Assembly: GCF_000412185.1 (NCBI RefSeq)
Contig: NZ_ASJA01000001.1
Coordinates: 62,001 to 126,000, forward strand
Direction: 5' to 3'
Source of the DNA: Euryhalocaulis caribicus
Lineage (GTDB): Bacteria > Pseudomonadota > Alphaproteobacteria > Caulobacterales > Maricaulaceae
Length of the DNA stretch: 64,000 bases
This document shows, one piece after another, positions 17,668 to 26,997 of this stretch. The position numbers and the translations under genes were made by a program. The notes beneath the pieces were generated by a model. That model was not told the DNA's origin and searched no databases. It worked only from the letters and a program-made list of their open reading frames with translations. Position 1 is the stretch's first letter, and each line of letters opens with the position of its first letter.

Positions 17668-18930
17668 ATGACGCGGACGCCCGGCAAGCACGCGCTCCTG
17701 TTCATCTTCATCACCGTGTTGATCGATGTGACGGGGCTCGGGATTATCATCCCGGTCATCCCCCAGCTCATCATGGAGCTGACGGGGGAGGGGATCGCGC
17801 GCGCGGCGGTGTTCGGCGGCGCGCTGATGTTCCTCTATTCCATCGTGCAGTTTTTCGCCGCGCCGTTTGTCGGCTCGCTATCGGACCGTTTCGGACGGCG
17901 GCCGGTGCTGCTGTTTTCCCTGCTGGGCTTTGGAATCGATTACGGGCTGATGGGACTGGCCCCCAGCCTCGCTTGGCTGTTTCTGGGCCGGTTCCTGTCG
18001 GGGATATTCGGGGCGACCTTCACCACGGCGAGCGCCTACATCGCCGATGTCAGCCCGCCCGAAAAACGCTCCGCCAATTTCGGGATTCTGGGCGCGGCGT
18101 TTGGCCTCGGCTTTATCATCGGGCCCGCAATGGGCGGTTTTCTGGGGGAAATCGGGCCGCGCATCCCGTTCTTCGCGGCGGCCGCGCTGGCTTTCCTGAA
18201 CCTGATCTATGGCTTCTTCGTTCTGCCGGAAACGCTGTCGAAAGTCCAGCGCCGGCCGTTTGACATCAGGCGCGCCAACCCGCTGGGCAGTCTTCTGACC
18301 CTGCGCGCCTATCCGGTGGTGATCGGGGTGGCCGCGGCGCTGTTCCTGTTCCAGCTGGGCCATTACGCCCTTCCGGCCACCTGGGCCTATTACGCTGAGG
18401 CGAAATTCGCCTGGTCGCCGGCGGAGATCGGCCTGTCGCTGATGTTTGTCGGGCTGACCGGCGCGGCGGTGCAGGGCGGTCTGACGCGGGTGGCGATACC
18501 GGCGCTGGGCGAGACGCGGGCCGTGACGCTGGCCTTTCTTATCAGCATCGTCTTCTACGCCGGGCTGGCCTGGGCGACGTCAGGCTGGATGGTCTATGTG
18601 CTGATCGCCGTGGGCGCGGTTGGAGGCATTGGCGGACCGGCGATGCAGGGCATCCTGTCCAATCAGGTCTCCAACAGCCAGCAGGGCGAATTGCAGGGCG
18701 CCATCGCCAGCCTGCGCAGTCTGGCGGCCATCGCCGGACCGTTGCTGATGTCCACCTTCCTGTTCGGCGTGTTCGCGGGGGATGACGCGCCGGTCTATTT
18801 CCCGGGCGCGCCCTTCCTGGCCGCGGCGCTGCTGACGCTGGCCGCGCTCTATCCTTTCCTGCGCACGATGCGGCGGGCGGAGAGCGCGGAACCCGGGCCT
18901 GCGCCGGGCGAAGCACGGGCGGCTGAATAG
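17668..18930 (+). CDS. MFS transporter, TetA-like drug/metabolite exporter
   Basis: A 420-residue, 12-helix major facilitator protein. The first helix reads DVTGLGIIIPVIP and the loop 2-3 motif A is GSLSDRFGRRPVL, both characteristic of the TetA (TCR) subgroup of proton antiporters. Members export tetracyclines or other hydrophobic compounds, and many chromosomal copies have no known drug. No TetR-type repressor gene lies next to it, which argues against a classical tetracycline resistance unit. The start ATG at 17668 gives the expected short cytoplasmic N-terminus. Confidence 0.9.
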   Translation: MTRTPGKHALLFIFITVLIDVTGLGIIIPVIPQLIMELTGEGIARAAVFGGALMFLYSIVQFFAAPFVGSLSDRFGRRPVLLFSLLGFGIDYGLMGLAPSLAWLFLGRFLSGIFGATFTTASAYIADVSPPEKRSANFGILGAAFGLGFIIGPAMGGFLGEIGPRIPFFAAAALAFLNLIYGFFVLPETLSKVQRRPFDIRRANPLGSLLTLRAYPVVIGVAAALFLFQLGHYALPATWAYYAEAKFAWSPAEIGLSLMFVGLTGAAVQGGLTRVAIPALGETRAVTLAFLISIVFYAGLAWATSGWMVYVLIAVGAVGGIGGPAMQGILSNQVSNSQQGELQGAIASLRSLAAIAGPLLMSTFLFGVFAGDDAPVYFPGAPFLAAALLTLAALYPFLRTMRRAESAEPGPAPGEARAAE

Positions 18931-18997
18931 CGGCTGGATCAGGCGCGGCGGCCTTTGCGTTGGATTTTCCGAAACGAACGCAAGGAGGACGCCATTC

Positions 18998-19471
18998 ATG
19001 CGAACCATTGCCATCGTGACGGGCCTGGCCCTGCTGACCGCCTGCGAGGCCGCGCAGGAGCCGCAATCTCAAGAGGCTGAGACGCCGCCGCAGAACGGAC
19101 AATCAGACCCGCCGCCGGCCGAAGAAGACCCGGTCATGCAGCCGGGCGAGCCGCACGGCGTCGATACGGCCTATCTGGAGCATCCCTGGGCCGTAAAAGG
19201 CGGCGATTGCCGCAAGCCGGACTTCGACATCAATCTGAACCCGGCGGGCGATCTCACGGTCGAGACGAGCCTCAACGGCTCGCCGCGCACCGGGTATGTG
19301 GCGCAAGGCGACGAGCCGCGGTTTGTTTTCGACGCGCTTGAACTTCCCGTCGAAGGGCGCGGGGTTGACGGTCTGGCCGTCATGCCGCCGGAAGATGGCG
19401 AACTGACGCTGGGCGGCGTGGCGATCAAGGGCGATGGCGCGGTCTTTATTCAGTGCCCCGAGCCGGGGTGA
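18998..19471 (+). CDS. Putative lipoprotein of unknown function
   Basis: A 157-residue protein with a lipoprotein signal (ALLTAC, lipidation at Cys16) preceded by a good AAGGAGG site. A Pro/Glu/Gln-rich linker of about 35 residues follows, then a small beta-rich domain with a Cys near 70 and another close to the C-terminus that could form a disulfide. I do not recognise the family. It is likely anchored in the outer or inner membrane facing the periplasm. It converges on the S10 peptidase gene. Confidence 0.75.
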   Translation: MRTIAIVTGLALLTACEAAQEPQSQEAETPPQNGQSDPPPAEEDPVMQPGEPHGVDTAYLEHPWAVKGGDCRKPDFDINLNPAGDLTVETSLNGSPRTGYVAQGDEPRFVFDALELPVEGRGVDGLAVMPPEDGELTLGGVAIKGDGAVFIQCPEPG

Positions 19472-19488
19472 CCGCGCCCTGAGCGGCC

Positions 19489-21015
19489 CTAGCGCGAACC
19501 CGCCGCCACGAAGTCGTGCATGTCCTCGCTGAGTTGCTCCAGCGAAGGCTGATGCACGTACATCATGTGGCCGGACTGGTAATAGGTTTTGGTGATACGG
19601 TCCTGCGGGATGTCGTCGCGCTGCAGGGCCAATTCGGCGCCGAAAACGGGCGTGGCGAGGTCATACCAGCCGGAGGCGAGCATGATGCGCAGCTCCGAGT
19701 TCTGGCGCATTCCCTCGCTGATCCAGGGACCGACATTGACGTAGGCCGGCCAACCGCCGCTGTCTTTGGCGGACCAGTTCCAGTTGCTGCCCGGCTCGCC
19801 GTCCAGCACGCGGTAGTCGCGGGTGATCGGCACATCCAGCTCACGGGTCAGATAGTCGTTCACCGCCGCCGTATAGGCGCCGTCAATGCCGTAGGAAGAA
19901 GGGTCGGCGTCGAAACGCTCGCCCGCGGCGTCGAAATCGATGCCGGTATAGCGGGCGTCGAGGCGGCCGGTGGAGCGTTGCTCGTCGCGCAGCAGCTCTT
20001 TCATGAAGCGCATATTGTTCACGCGCATGTTCGCCTGGCGCAGATAGGTCTCGCTGAGCCCGGTAAAGCCGGAGAGTTTCGTGATGATTTCGCGCCGGCG
20101 GCTGTCTTCCAGCATCGCGCCTTTCAGCAGGGCCGGGGCGTATTCCTCGACCGCAAATTCGCGGGCGGCCTCGGTGAAGGCGTCGAAATCATTGTTCCAC
20201 GCGCTCTTGTCGATCTTGCCGTGGTACCAGGCGATGGCGGCGAAGGAGGGTATGTAGGAGACGTGGACCATCTCGTTGCCCTTGCCGTAGCGGGAGAACT
20301 GGAAGTCCAGAACGGCGGAAATCAGGATCACGCCGTTCAGGGAAACATCCGTCCAGCCGCCCTGAAGCTCGTCGATCAGCGCGGCGGCGCGGGTGGTGCC
20401 ATAGCTTTCGCCCGCCAGGTATTTCGGGGAGTTCCAGCGGCCATTCTCGGTCAGCCACAAGCGGATGAACCGGCCGAGCGAATCCGCGTCTTCCTCAAGC
20501 CCGTAATAATCCTTCGGGTCGGTGTCGCCGAGCGCGCGGCTCCAGCCGGTGCCGACCGGGTCGATAAACACCATATCGGCCACGTCCAGCATGGAATAGG
20601 GGTTGTCGCCGAGATCGTAGGGCGGGGCGCCGTCATCGCTGCCGTCGGACGGGATGACGACGCGTTTCGGGCCGAACACGCCCATGTGAAGCCACAGCGA
20701 AGCGGAGCCCGGCCCGCCATTGAACACGAACAGGACGGGGCGGCTGCGGTCGCCATTCTTGCGGATGTAGGAGGTCGAGAAGATGGAGGCGACGGGTTCG
20801 CCCTTGTCGTTCTTCAGATAGGTCTCGCCGGCGACGACATCATAATTGATGGTCTGGCCGCCAATGCGGACGCTGCCGGATTTCTCCGACTGCGCGGGCT
20901 CCGGAATGTTGGCGGATGCGCCGCTGTCGCCGGACTCATTGTCCTGCGCCATGGCGGCGGGCGTGCAAAGGATGGCGGCCGCGGCCAGAGCGGCTGAAAA
21001 ACGCTTTATCTTCAT
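19489..21015 (-). CDS. Secreted S10-family serine carboxypeptidase
   Basis: A 508-residue secreted peptidase that would release C-terminal residues from peptides. A signal peptide ends at PAAMAQ. The oxyanion segment FNGGPGSAS is at about 98-106 and the nucleophile is Ser204 in GESYG. The Asp is in ASGWYDLATP and the His in SGHMMY near the C-terminus. Start 21015 has GGAGGG upstream and gives the signal peptide; upstream codons are ignored. S10 enzymes are rare in many bacteria but common in peptide-scavenging marine alphaproteobacteria. Confidence 0.92.
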   Translation of the reverse strand: MKIKRFSAALAAAAILCTPAAMAQDNESGDSGASANIPEPAQSEKSGSVRIGGQTINYDVVAGETYLKNDKGEPVASIFSTSYIRKNGDRSRPVLFVFNGGPGSASLWLHMGVFGPKRVVIPSDGSDDGAPPYDLGDNPYSMLDVADMVFIDPVGTGWSRALGDTDPKDYYGLEEDADSLGRFIRLWLTENGRWNSPKYLAGESYGTTRAAALIDELQGGWTDVSLNGVILISAVLDFQFSRYGKGNEMVHVSYIPSFAAIAWYHGKIDKSAWNNDFDAFTEAAREFAVEEYAPALLKGAMLEDSRRREIITKLSGFTGLSETYLRQANMRVNNMRFMKELLRDEQRSTGRLDARYTGIDFDAAGERFDADPSSYGIDGAYTAAVNDYLTRELDVPITRDYRVLDGEPGSNWNWSAKDSGGWPAYVNVGPWISEGMRQNSELRIMLASGWYDLATPVFGAELALQRDDIPQDRITKTYYQSGHMMYVHQPSLEQLSEDMHDFVAAGSR

Positions 21016-21113
21016 GAATATCCCTCCCGATAGTGGGCGTAAGGAAAACGGTCCGCCGCCGGGAAGTCCAGCGACAGAACCGCACATTACGGGAAGTTAA
21101 GCTGAAACGGTCG

Positions 21114-23030
21114 TCAGGCCGTTTTCGCGGACGGCAGGGCGGCGACGTCGCCCCGGCCCAGCGCCTCTATGGCGCTGGCGGCGATATGGCGGGCGTTCAG
21201 GCCGGCGGCGTCATATTGCAGGAACGGCTTGTCGTGATCCTGGAAGATGTCCGGCAGGTGCAGGGTGCGGATTTTCAGGCCAGCATCCAGCGCGCCTTCA
21301 CGCGCCAGGAATTGCAGGACGAACGCGCCAAAGCCGCCCATGGCTGCTTCCTCGATTGTGATCAGCGTTTCGTGTTCCCTGGCGAGGCGGCGGATCAGGT
21401 CTTCGTCCAGCGGCTTGGCGAACCGGGCGTCGGCCACGGTGGTGGAAAAGCCCTGCGCGGCCAGCATGTCGGCGGCCTTCTTGGCTTCGCCTAGTCGCCC
21501 GCCCAGAGACAGCAGGGCGATGGTGGCGCCTTCGCGGACGATGCGGCCCTTGCCGATTTCCAGCGGCTGCGCGTCCTCGGGGATTTCGACGCCCTCGGCC
21601 TCGCCCCGCGGATAGCGGAAGGCGCTGGGGCCGTCATCAATGGCGGCGGCGGTGGCGACCATGCGGGTCAGCTCCGCCTCGTCCGAAGCGGCCATCAGGG
21701 TCATGCCGGGCAGGGCGCCCAGATAACCGACATCGAAAGAGCCCGCGTGCGTCTGGCCATCGGCGCCGACAAGACCGGCGCGGTCGATGGCGAAGCGCAC
21801 GGGCAGTTTCTGGATCGCCACGTCGTGGACGACCTGATCGTAGCCGCGCTGCAGGAAGGTGGAATAGATGGCCGCGAACGGCTTCATGCCGTCGGCGGCA
21901 AGGCCCGCCGCGAAGGTGACCGCGTGCTGTTCGGCGATGCCGACATCCCAGCAGCGGTCCGGGAATTTCTCGCCGAACACATTGAGGCCGGTGCCGGAGG
22001 GCATGGCGGCGGTGATGGCGCAGACGCGGTCGTCCTTCTCGGCTTCCTTCACCAGCGCGTTGGCGAATACCTTGGTGTAGCTGGGCGCGCCGGCCGCGCC
22101 TTTCTGCTGTTCGCCGGTAACGACATTGAACTTGGAGACGCCGTGATACTTGTCGGCGGCGTTCTCGGCGGGCTCATAGCCCTTGCCCTTGCGGGTGACG
22201 GCGTGGACCAGGATCGGGCCGTCGTCCAGATCGCGGGCGTTCTCCAGGATCGGGACCAGGTGTTCCAGATTGTGGCCGTCGATGGGGCCGACATAGTGGA
22301 AGCCCATTTCCTCGAACAGCGTGCCGCCCATCACCATGCCGCGGGCATATTCCTCGGCCCGGCGCACGGGTTCTTCCAGCCCGATGGACTTCACCACGCC
22401 CTTGGCCAGCTTGCGGAAGGACGAATAGGGCTTGGAGGAAACCAGCCGCGCCAGATAGGCGCTCATCGCGCCGGTCGGCGGGGCGATGGACATGTCGTTA
22501 TCATTCAGGATGACGATCATGCGGGATTTCAGGTGGCCCGCATTGTTCATCGCCTCATAGGCCATGCCGGCGCTCATCGCGCCGTCGCCGATCACGCAGA
22601 CGACATTATTGTCCTTGTCCTGAAGGTCGCGGGAAACGGCAAAGCCAAGCCCGGCAGAAATCGAGGTGGAGGCGTGCGCGGCGCCGAACGGGTCGTATTC
22701 GCTCTCGCTGCGCTTGGTGAAGCCGGACAGGCCCTCGCCCTGGCGGATGGTGCGGATGCGGTCGCGGCGGCCGGTCAGGATCTTGTGCGGATAGCATTGA
22801 TGTCCGACATCGAAGATCAGCTTGTCGTCGGGGGTGTTGAAGACGTGGTGGATGGCGACCGTCAGCTCGACCACGCCCAGACCCGCGCCCAGATGCCCGC
22901 CTGTGGTGGAGACCGCGTCGATGGTCTCGTTGCGCAATTCGCCGGCGAGCTGTTTCAGCTCCGCCACTGAGAGGCCTTTCAGATCGGCGGAGGTTTGAAC
23001 TTTGTCCAGCAGCGGGGTGTCGGGCTTCAT
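21114..23030 (-). CDS. dxs: 1-deoxy-D-xylulose-5-phosphate synthase
   Basis: A 638-residue thiamine-diphosphate enzyme that joins pyruvate and glyceraldehyde 3-phosphate in the first step of the MEP isoprenoid pathway. The ThDP/Mg motif is [16 protein letters not shown], the N-terminal [12 protein letters not shown] segment is diagnostic, and the transketolase pyrimidine domain includes [15 protein letters not shown] and [10 protein letters not shown]. It is the last gene of a leftward cluster behind ispA (53 bases apart), so supply of precursor and prenyl chain elongation are probably coregulated. Confidence 0.97.
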   Translation of the reverse strand: MKPDTPLLDKVQTSADLKGLSVAELKQLAGELRNETIDAVSTTGGHLGAGLGVVELTVAIHHVFNTPDDKLIFDVGHQCYPHKILTGRRDRIRTIRQGEGLSGFTKRSESEYDPFGAAHASTSISAGLGFAVSRDLQDKDNNVVCVIGDGAMSAGMAYEAMNNAGHLKSRMIVILNDNDMSIAPPTGAMSAYLARLVSSKPYSSFRKLAKGVVKSIGLEEPVRRAEEYARGMVMGGTLFEEMGFHYVGPIDGHNLEHLVPILENARDLDDGPILVHAVTRKGKGYEPAENAADKYHGVSKFNVVTGEQQKGAAGAPSYTKVFANALVKEAEKDDRVCAITAAMPSGTGLNVFGEKFPDRCWDVGIAEQHAVTFAAGLAADGMKPFAAIYSTFLQRGYDQVVHDVAIQKLPVRFAIDRAGLVGADGQTHAGSFDVGYLGALPGMTLMAASDEAELTRMVATAAAIDDGPSAFRYPRGEAEGVEIPEDAQPLEIGKGRIVREGATIALLSLGGRLGEAKKAADMLAAQGFSTTVADARFAKPLDEDLIRRLAREHETLITIEEAAMGGFGAFVLQFLAREGALDAGLKIRTLHLPDIFQDHDKPFLQYDAAGLNARHIAASAIEALGRGDVAALPSAKTA

Positions 23031-23083
23031 ATTATTCGTTTTCTAACGGCCGCGCCGCGCCGGGACCGGCCGTTGATTGAGCT

Positions 23084-23983
23084 TCAATTTGAACGGTCTA
23101 GCACGAAATCGACCGCATCCCTCAAGGCTTCGGCGCGGGACCCGAACGGATCGAGATGCGATTTGGCCTGTTCGGCCAGCATCCGCGCCTGCTCGCGCGC
23201 CTTCTCTGTCCCTAAAATGGATACGAACGTGGCTTTTCCTAGGCCGGTGTCCTTGCCGACCGCCTTGCCAACCCGGTCAGCCTCGCCTTCCGCGTCCAGC
23301 AAATCGTCGGCGATCTGGTAGGCCAGACCCAGATCATGGGCGAAACCGGCCAGCGCCTGACGGTCATCTTCATCCGCGCGGGCCATGACGGGGCCGATTT
23401 CCGCGGCATAGGCGATCAGGGCGCCGGTCTTCATGCGCTGCATGCGGGTGACGATATGGATGTCCGGCTCGTCATGCTCGGCCGCGTCCAGATCAATCAT
23501 CTGGCCGCCCACCATGCCGCGCGCGCCGGAGGCCAAGGCCAGGCGGGAGACCAGCTCGCAGCGAACATGCGCCGCGCCGTGGGTGTCCGGGTGGGACAGA
23601 ATCTCGAAGGCCAGGGTCAGCAGCGCATCGCCCGCCAGCACGGCCGTGCCCTCGTCATAGGCCTTGTGCACGGTGGGGCGGCCGCGGCGCAGATCGTCAT
23701 CGTCCATGCAGGGCAGATCGTCGTGGATCAGCGAATAGGTGTGGACGCATTCCAGCGCGGCGGCGGCGCGCAGCAGGCTGCGCTCGTCCATGTCGAACAG
23801 GCGGCCGCATTCCAGCGCAAAGAAGGGGCGCAGGCGTTTGCCCCCGCCCAGCGCGGCGTAGCGCATGGCGGAGATGACGCGCGATTCCGGTCCGTCGGCG
23901 CGCGGGATCAGGGCGTCCAGCGCGACCGTCACGCGGTCGGCAGTTTCCTCAAGCTGTTCGTGGAACGTGGTCACGCGCGACAT
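23084..23983 (-). CDS. ispA: Short-chain polyprenyl diphosphate synthase (FPP/GGPP synthase)
   Basis: A 299-residue trans-prenyltransferase. The first aspartate-rich motif is [10 protein letters not shown] at residues 88-97, and the second lies in [21 protein letters not shown] binds isopentenyl diphosphate. It is most like IspA farnesyl diphosphate synthases; the exact chain length cannot be read safely from the sequence. It lies between csaA and dxs, matching the xseB-ispA-dxs order known from many Proteobacteria. Confidence 0.93.
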   Translation of the reverse strand: MSRVTTFHEQLEETADRVTVALDALIPRADGPESRVISAMRYAALGGGKRLRPFFALECGRLFDMDERSLLRAAAALECVHTYSLIHDDLPCMDDDDLRRGRPTVHKAYDEGTAVLAGDALLTLAFEILSHPDTHGAAHVRCELVSRLALASGARGMVGGQMIDLDAAEHDEPDIHIVTRMQRMKTGALIAYAAEIGPVMARADEDDRQALAGFAHDLGLAYQIADDLLDAEGEADRVGKAVGKDTGLGKATFVSILGTEKAREQARMLAEQAKSHLDPFGSRAEALRDAVDFVLDRSN

Positions 23984-24004
23984 GTCCTCAAGATTCTTTC
24001 TTTC

Positions 24005-24355
24005 CTAGAACATGCGCGCGCCGTCCGGCGCGTCGCGGTCAATATCCAACAGGACGATGCGGCCCTGATCGTCGGGCACGCCCAGCGTCAGGACTTCCGA
24101 CATGAACGGGCCGATCTGGCGCGGCGGGAAATTCACCACCGCCATGACGCGGCGTCCGGTCAGTTGCTCCACCGTATAGTGATCGGTGATCTGGGCGGAG
24201 CTTTTCTTCACGCCGATATCAGGCCCGAAATCGATCCAGAGCTTGAAAGCCGGCTTGCGGGCTTCGGGAAAGGGTTCGGCGCGTTCGACGGTGCCCAGGC
24301 AAATATCCACTTTCTGGAAGTCGTCGAACTGGATCTCGTCTGCGGGTTTGGCCAT
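24005..24355 (-). CDS. csaA: CsaA-like tRNA-binding-domain protein
   Basis: A 116-residue single OB-fold protein of the EMAP-II/tRNA-binding type. The motifs DICLGTVERAEPFPEARKPAFK and SSAQITDHYT, and the VVNFPPRQIGPFMSEVL segment, are close to CsaA, a dimeric chaperone-like protein linked to protein export in Bacillus. Here it is inserted in the isoprenoid cluster, 7 bases after xseB and 21 before ispA. Length is normal for a stand-alone CsaA. Confidence 0.9.
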   Translation of the reverse strand: MAKPADEIQFDDFQKVDICLGTVERAEPFPEARKPAFKLWIDFGPDIGVKKSSAQITDHYTVEQLTGRRVMAVVNFPPRQIGPFMSEVLTLGVPDDQGRIVLLDIDRDAPDGARMF

Positions 24356-24362
24356 TGCGCGG

Positions 24363-24620
24363 TCAGTCCAGCCCGGCCGGTTCGGCCTTGGGCGCTCCGT
24401 CTTCGTCGAAGACGATCTTGTCGACCTTCATCTGGGCCGCTTTCAGCTTGTCCTCGCAATGCTTTTTCAGGGCGGCGCCGCGTTCATAGATGGCGATGGA
24501 TTCTTCCAGCTCCACATCGCCCCGCTCCAGTTTCTCGACAATGGATTCCAGCTCTTTGAGAGCCGCCTCGAAGCTCAGCGTGGAGACGTAGGGAGGGGAT
24601 TTTTCCGCAGTATCGGACAT
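24363..24620 (-). CDS. xseB: Exodeoxyribonuclease VII small subunit
   Basis: An 85-residue helical protein that binds and activates the XseA large subunit in single-strand DNA degradation. The family helix [20 protein letters not shown] followed by [14 protein letters not shown] is clearly present. xseA is not in the window. It lies 35 bases after the histidine phosphatase gene and ahead of csaA, ispA and dxs. Confidence 0.95.
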   Translation of the reverse strand: MSDTAEKSPPYVSTLSFEAALKELESIVEKLERGDVELEESIAIYERGAALKKHCEDKLKAAQMKVDKIVFDEDGAPKAEPAGLD

Positions 24621-24655
24621 GAATAATTCTCTTTTGGGGCAGGCTTGAAATCAGC

Positions 24656-25321
24656 TTAACGGCCGGGGTCAGCGGCGTCCACGCGGCTCTGAACCGGCTC
24701 ATAACGGCGATAGGACCAGTAGGAATCGCCGCCGTCCACCACGCAATCATAACCGCGCCGTTTCAAGGCCGGACGCAGCATGCGATTGAACCAGCCATGC
24801 GCGAAAAGCAGCACTTCGGCGCCCGATGCGGCGGTCTGGACTAGGTGATCGGCCGCCGACTCGGCGCGCACTTCGGCTTCGCGCCGGGATTCGGTTCCGC
24901 CGCTATAGCCCAGCCACCACGCGATCCGGGACAGCACGCCCCAGGTCGGGGGTTTCAGGAACAGGCCCGGCAAAGGCGGCGGCGGCAGCGGCGCCTCTAC
25001 AAAGATCGGCAGGGTCTCGATCCGCTCCGGCTCGGCAACGGCGTGAGCGGTGGCGATGGCGCGGGGCAGGGTGCTGGCCAGCAATATATCGGCCTTCTTC
25101 ACCGCCTCGATCAGGTCGCGCGGGGGCTTGCTGTCCTCCCGCAGGCCGACGCGGTCATAGTTCGCCCACCACTCCCCATACCCCTTTGCGTTGATCCGCA
25201 CCGTGCGGTCCGCGTCCGGCCGTCCGTGACGCGCCAGCGTGATCGCGCCCGGCGCGGGCGGCGCCATGACGGCGCGGGAGTCCGGATCTTCGCGGCCGGG
25301 TTGGGTCGGCGAATGGTTCAT
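24656..25321 (-). CDS. Histidine phosphatase superfamily protein
   Basis: A roughly 221-residue protein of the phosphoglycerate-mutase-like fold. The phosphate-accepting motif is LARHGRPD and the distal His lies in LFAHGWFNR. The Arg of LASTLPRAIATA is the third pocket residue. Proline runs in the middle suggest a loop insertion. The substrate is unknown. Two starts are possible (25321 MNHSP, 25267 MAPPAP); neither has a strong ribosome site and the longer is given. A frame extending to 25423 would overlap the upstream HDAC-like gene and is rejected. Confidence 0.82.
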   Translation of the reverse strand: MNHSPTQPGREDPDSRAVMAPPAPGAITLARHGRPDADRTVRINAKGYGEWWANYDRVGLREDSKPPRDLIEAVKKADILLASTLPRAIATAHAVAEPERIETLPIFVEAPLPPPPLPGLFLKPPTWGVLSRIAWWLGYSGGTESRREAEVRAESAADHLVQTAASGAEVLLFAHGWFNRMLRPALKRRGYDCVVDGGDSYWSYRRYEPVQSRVDAADPGR

Positions 25322-25370
25322 CGTGTCTGCCGAGGGCGGGGGATCAGCTGCGCGCCGGACGCGCCCCTCT

Positions 25371-26306
25371 TCAGGCGTCCAGCAACGCGCGCACATGGGC
25401 GGCGGCGGACCGCGCGAGCGCATCCAAGTCGTATCCGCCCTCCATCAGGGAAACAAGCCGCCCCTGACCGTGCCGCCGGGCGATATCGACGAGCCGGCCC
25501 GTGATCCAGGCAAAATCCTCTTCGGTCACCGGCCCCGCGCCAAGCGGGTCGTCGCGGTGCGCGTCGAACCCGGCGGAGATGACCAGCAGGTCGGGCGCGA
25601 ACGCATCCAGCGGTCCCAGCAGCGATTCCTCGGCCAGATCGCGCCAGGCCTGCGCGCTGATCCCCGCCCCAAACGGGGCGTTGCGGATATTGTCGTGCTC
25701 GCCGCGCTCATGCGGGTGGCCGGTATTGGGGTAGAGCGGGGCCTTGTGGATGGAGCCGAAGAACAGTTCCGGCCGGTTCCAGAAAGCGGCCTGCGTGCCA
25801 TTGCCGTGATGCACGTCGAAATCGATCACCGCGGCGCGGCGGGCGTGGCCTTCCTCGACGGCCCACATAGCGGTGATGGCGGCGGACCCGGCGAAGCAGA
25901 ACCCCATCATCTGACGCGGTTCGGCGTGATGGCCGGGCGGGCGCACGGCGCAGAAAGCGGCCTCGAACTCTCCGTCGAACACGCCCTTCGCCCCGCGCAG
26001 CCCTGCGCCCGCGGCGCGGCGGGCCGCGGTCAGCGCGCCAGCATGCAGGAAGGTGTCATAGGTGATTTCGTGAAACTCGCCGGGCGTCGCGGGCTCCTTG
26101 CCCGTCATGTCAGCCCACATCTGCCGGTCATGGACGCGCAGGATGTCGCGGTCATCGGCCAGCGGGGCCTCCAGCCGGATCAGATCGGCGAAGTCCGGCC
26201 CCTCCATGGCGGCCAGAACGCGGCGGAGGCGTTCGGGTTTTTCCGGGTTATCGTCGGGCACCTGATGGGCGAGGCAATCGGCGTGGGTGATGAGCGCAGT
26301 TTTCAT
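25371..26306 (-). CDS. Histone deacetylase family protein (acetylpolyamine amidohydrolase-like)
   Basis: A 311-residue zinc hydrolase of the class II HDAC/acetylpolyamine-amidohydrolase group. The tandem His is in RPPGHHAEP, the zinc ligands in DFDVHHGNGT and SAGFDAHRDDPL, and the transition-state residue region in EGGYDLDAL. Bacterial members remove acetyl groups from polyamines or other small amines. It heads the leftward xseB-ispA-dxs cluster, an arrangement frequent in alphaproteobacteria although the functional link is unclear. Start 26306 (MKTALITH) matches the family N-terminus. Confidence 0.92.
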   Translation of the reverse strand: MKTALITHADCLAHQVPDDNPEKPERLRRVLAAMEGPDFADLIRLEAPLADDRDILRVHDRQMWADMTGKEPATPGEFHEITYDTFLHAGALTAARRAAGAGLRGAKGVFDGEFEAAFCAVRPPGHHAEPRQMMGFCFAGSAAITAMWAVEEGHARRAAVIDFDVHHGNGTQAAFWNRPELFFGSIHKAPLYPNTGHPHERGEHDNIRNAPFGAGISAQAWRDLAEESLLGPLDAFAPDLLVISAGFDAHRDDPLGAGPVTEEDFAWITGRLVDIARRHGQGRLVSLMEGGYDLDALARSAAAHVRALLDA

Positions 26307-26347
26307 ACCCGCTACAATGCGTGAGACGCGCCGCGATTCAATTCCTG

Positions 26348-26941
26348 TTACAGGAAGAGCAGCAAAATCCATACGCAGACGGCGGCAATCGCCAGAACCC
26401 AGATGGCGGTTTTCCGGATCTTGGAGGAATTTTTCCAGAATTCCGTGATCTGCGGCCCGAACAGGGCCACCGCGGCGGCCAGCAGGCCGAAGCGCAGGCC
26501 GCGGCCAATCAGGCTGGCCAGCATGAACAGGCCAAAATTATAGCCGGCCGCGCCAGCCGACAGGGTCACGATTTGCCACGGAACGGGGAAAACCCCGCCG
26601 CTGACGATCGTCCAGAATCCCGCGTCGGCGTAACGCTGTTCGTACGCCTGCATGTCCTGTTCGCTGAGAAAGGGTAGATTGCCGGACAGCGCGTCGGCCG
26701 CGTGGTAACCCGCCCAGTACATTAGGGCCGAGCCGACCAGCGTGGAGGCCACCACGACCGCCAGATAGAGCGGGATGCGTTTGCGGTGCGCGAACATGAG
26801 GGCCGCCAGCGGCGCCTCGATCGGCCAGGGCAGGATGGTGGTTTCCAGAACTTCGCCCAGCGCCAGCGCCGGCGTGGTCCAGCGCGAACGGACCCAGCGG
26901 TCCAGCGTGTTTCGCGGTTTTTCGGACGGTCCAAAAGACAT
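26348..26941 (-). CDS. YqaA/DedA-like (VTT domain) membrane protein
   Basis: A 197-residue membrane protein with an N-terminal reentrant segment (LGEVLETTILPWPIEAPLAA) and about four further hydrophobic helices. The GVFPVPWQIVTLSAGAAG stretch is the SNARE-associated/VTT core shared by DedA and YqaA proteins. DedA relatives include undecaprenyl-phosphate and phospholipid transporters. ATG 26941 lies inside the 3' arm of a perfect hairpin and has no clear ribosome site, so initiation may be inefficient or regulated. No other Met occurs until about residue 49. Confidence 0.82.
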   Translation of the reverse strand: MSFGPSEKPRNTLDRWVRSRWTTPALALGEVLETTILPWPIEAPLAALMFAHRKRIPLYLAVVVASTLVGSALMYWAGYHAADALSGNLPFLSEQDMQAYEQRYADAGFWTIVSGGVFPVPWQIVTLSAGAAGYNFGLFMLASLIGRGLRFGLLAAAVALFGPQITEFWKNSSKIRKTAIWVLAIAAVCVWILLLFL

Positions 26942-26966
26942 GGCCGGGGCAACGCCGCCCCGGCCA
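26941..26966 (-). terminator. Hairpin between the glycine-zipper gene and the YqaA-like gene
   Basis: TGGCCGGGGC (26941-26950) pairs with GCCCCGGCCA (26957-26966) around a six-base loop. On the minus strand it follows the glycine-zipper stop by about 30 bases, but no T tract follows; instead the start codon of the next gene is part of the stem. It may act as a weak terminator, an mRNA stabiliser or a translational block. Confidence 0.45.
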
Positions 26967-26997
26967 TAAAGTTCAGCCGTTTCAAGGATGGATGGAC

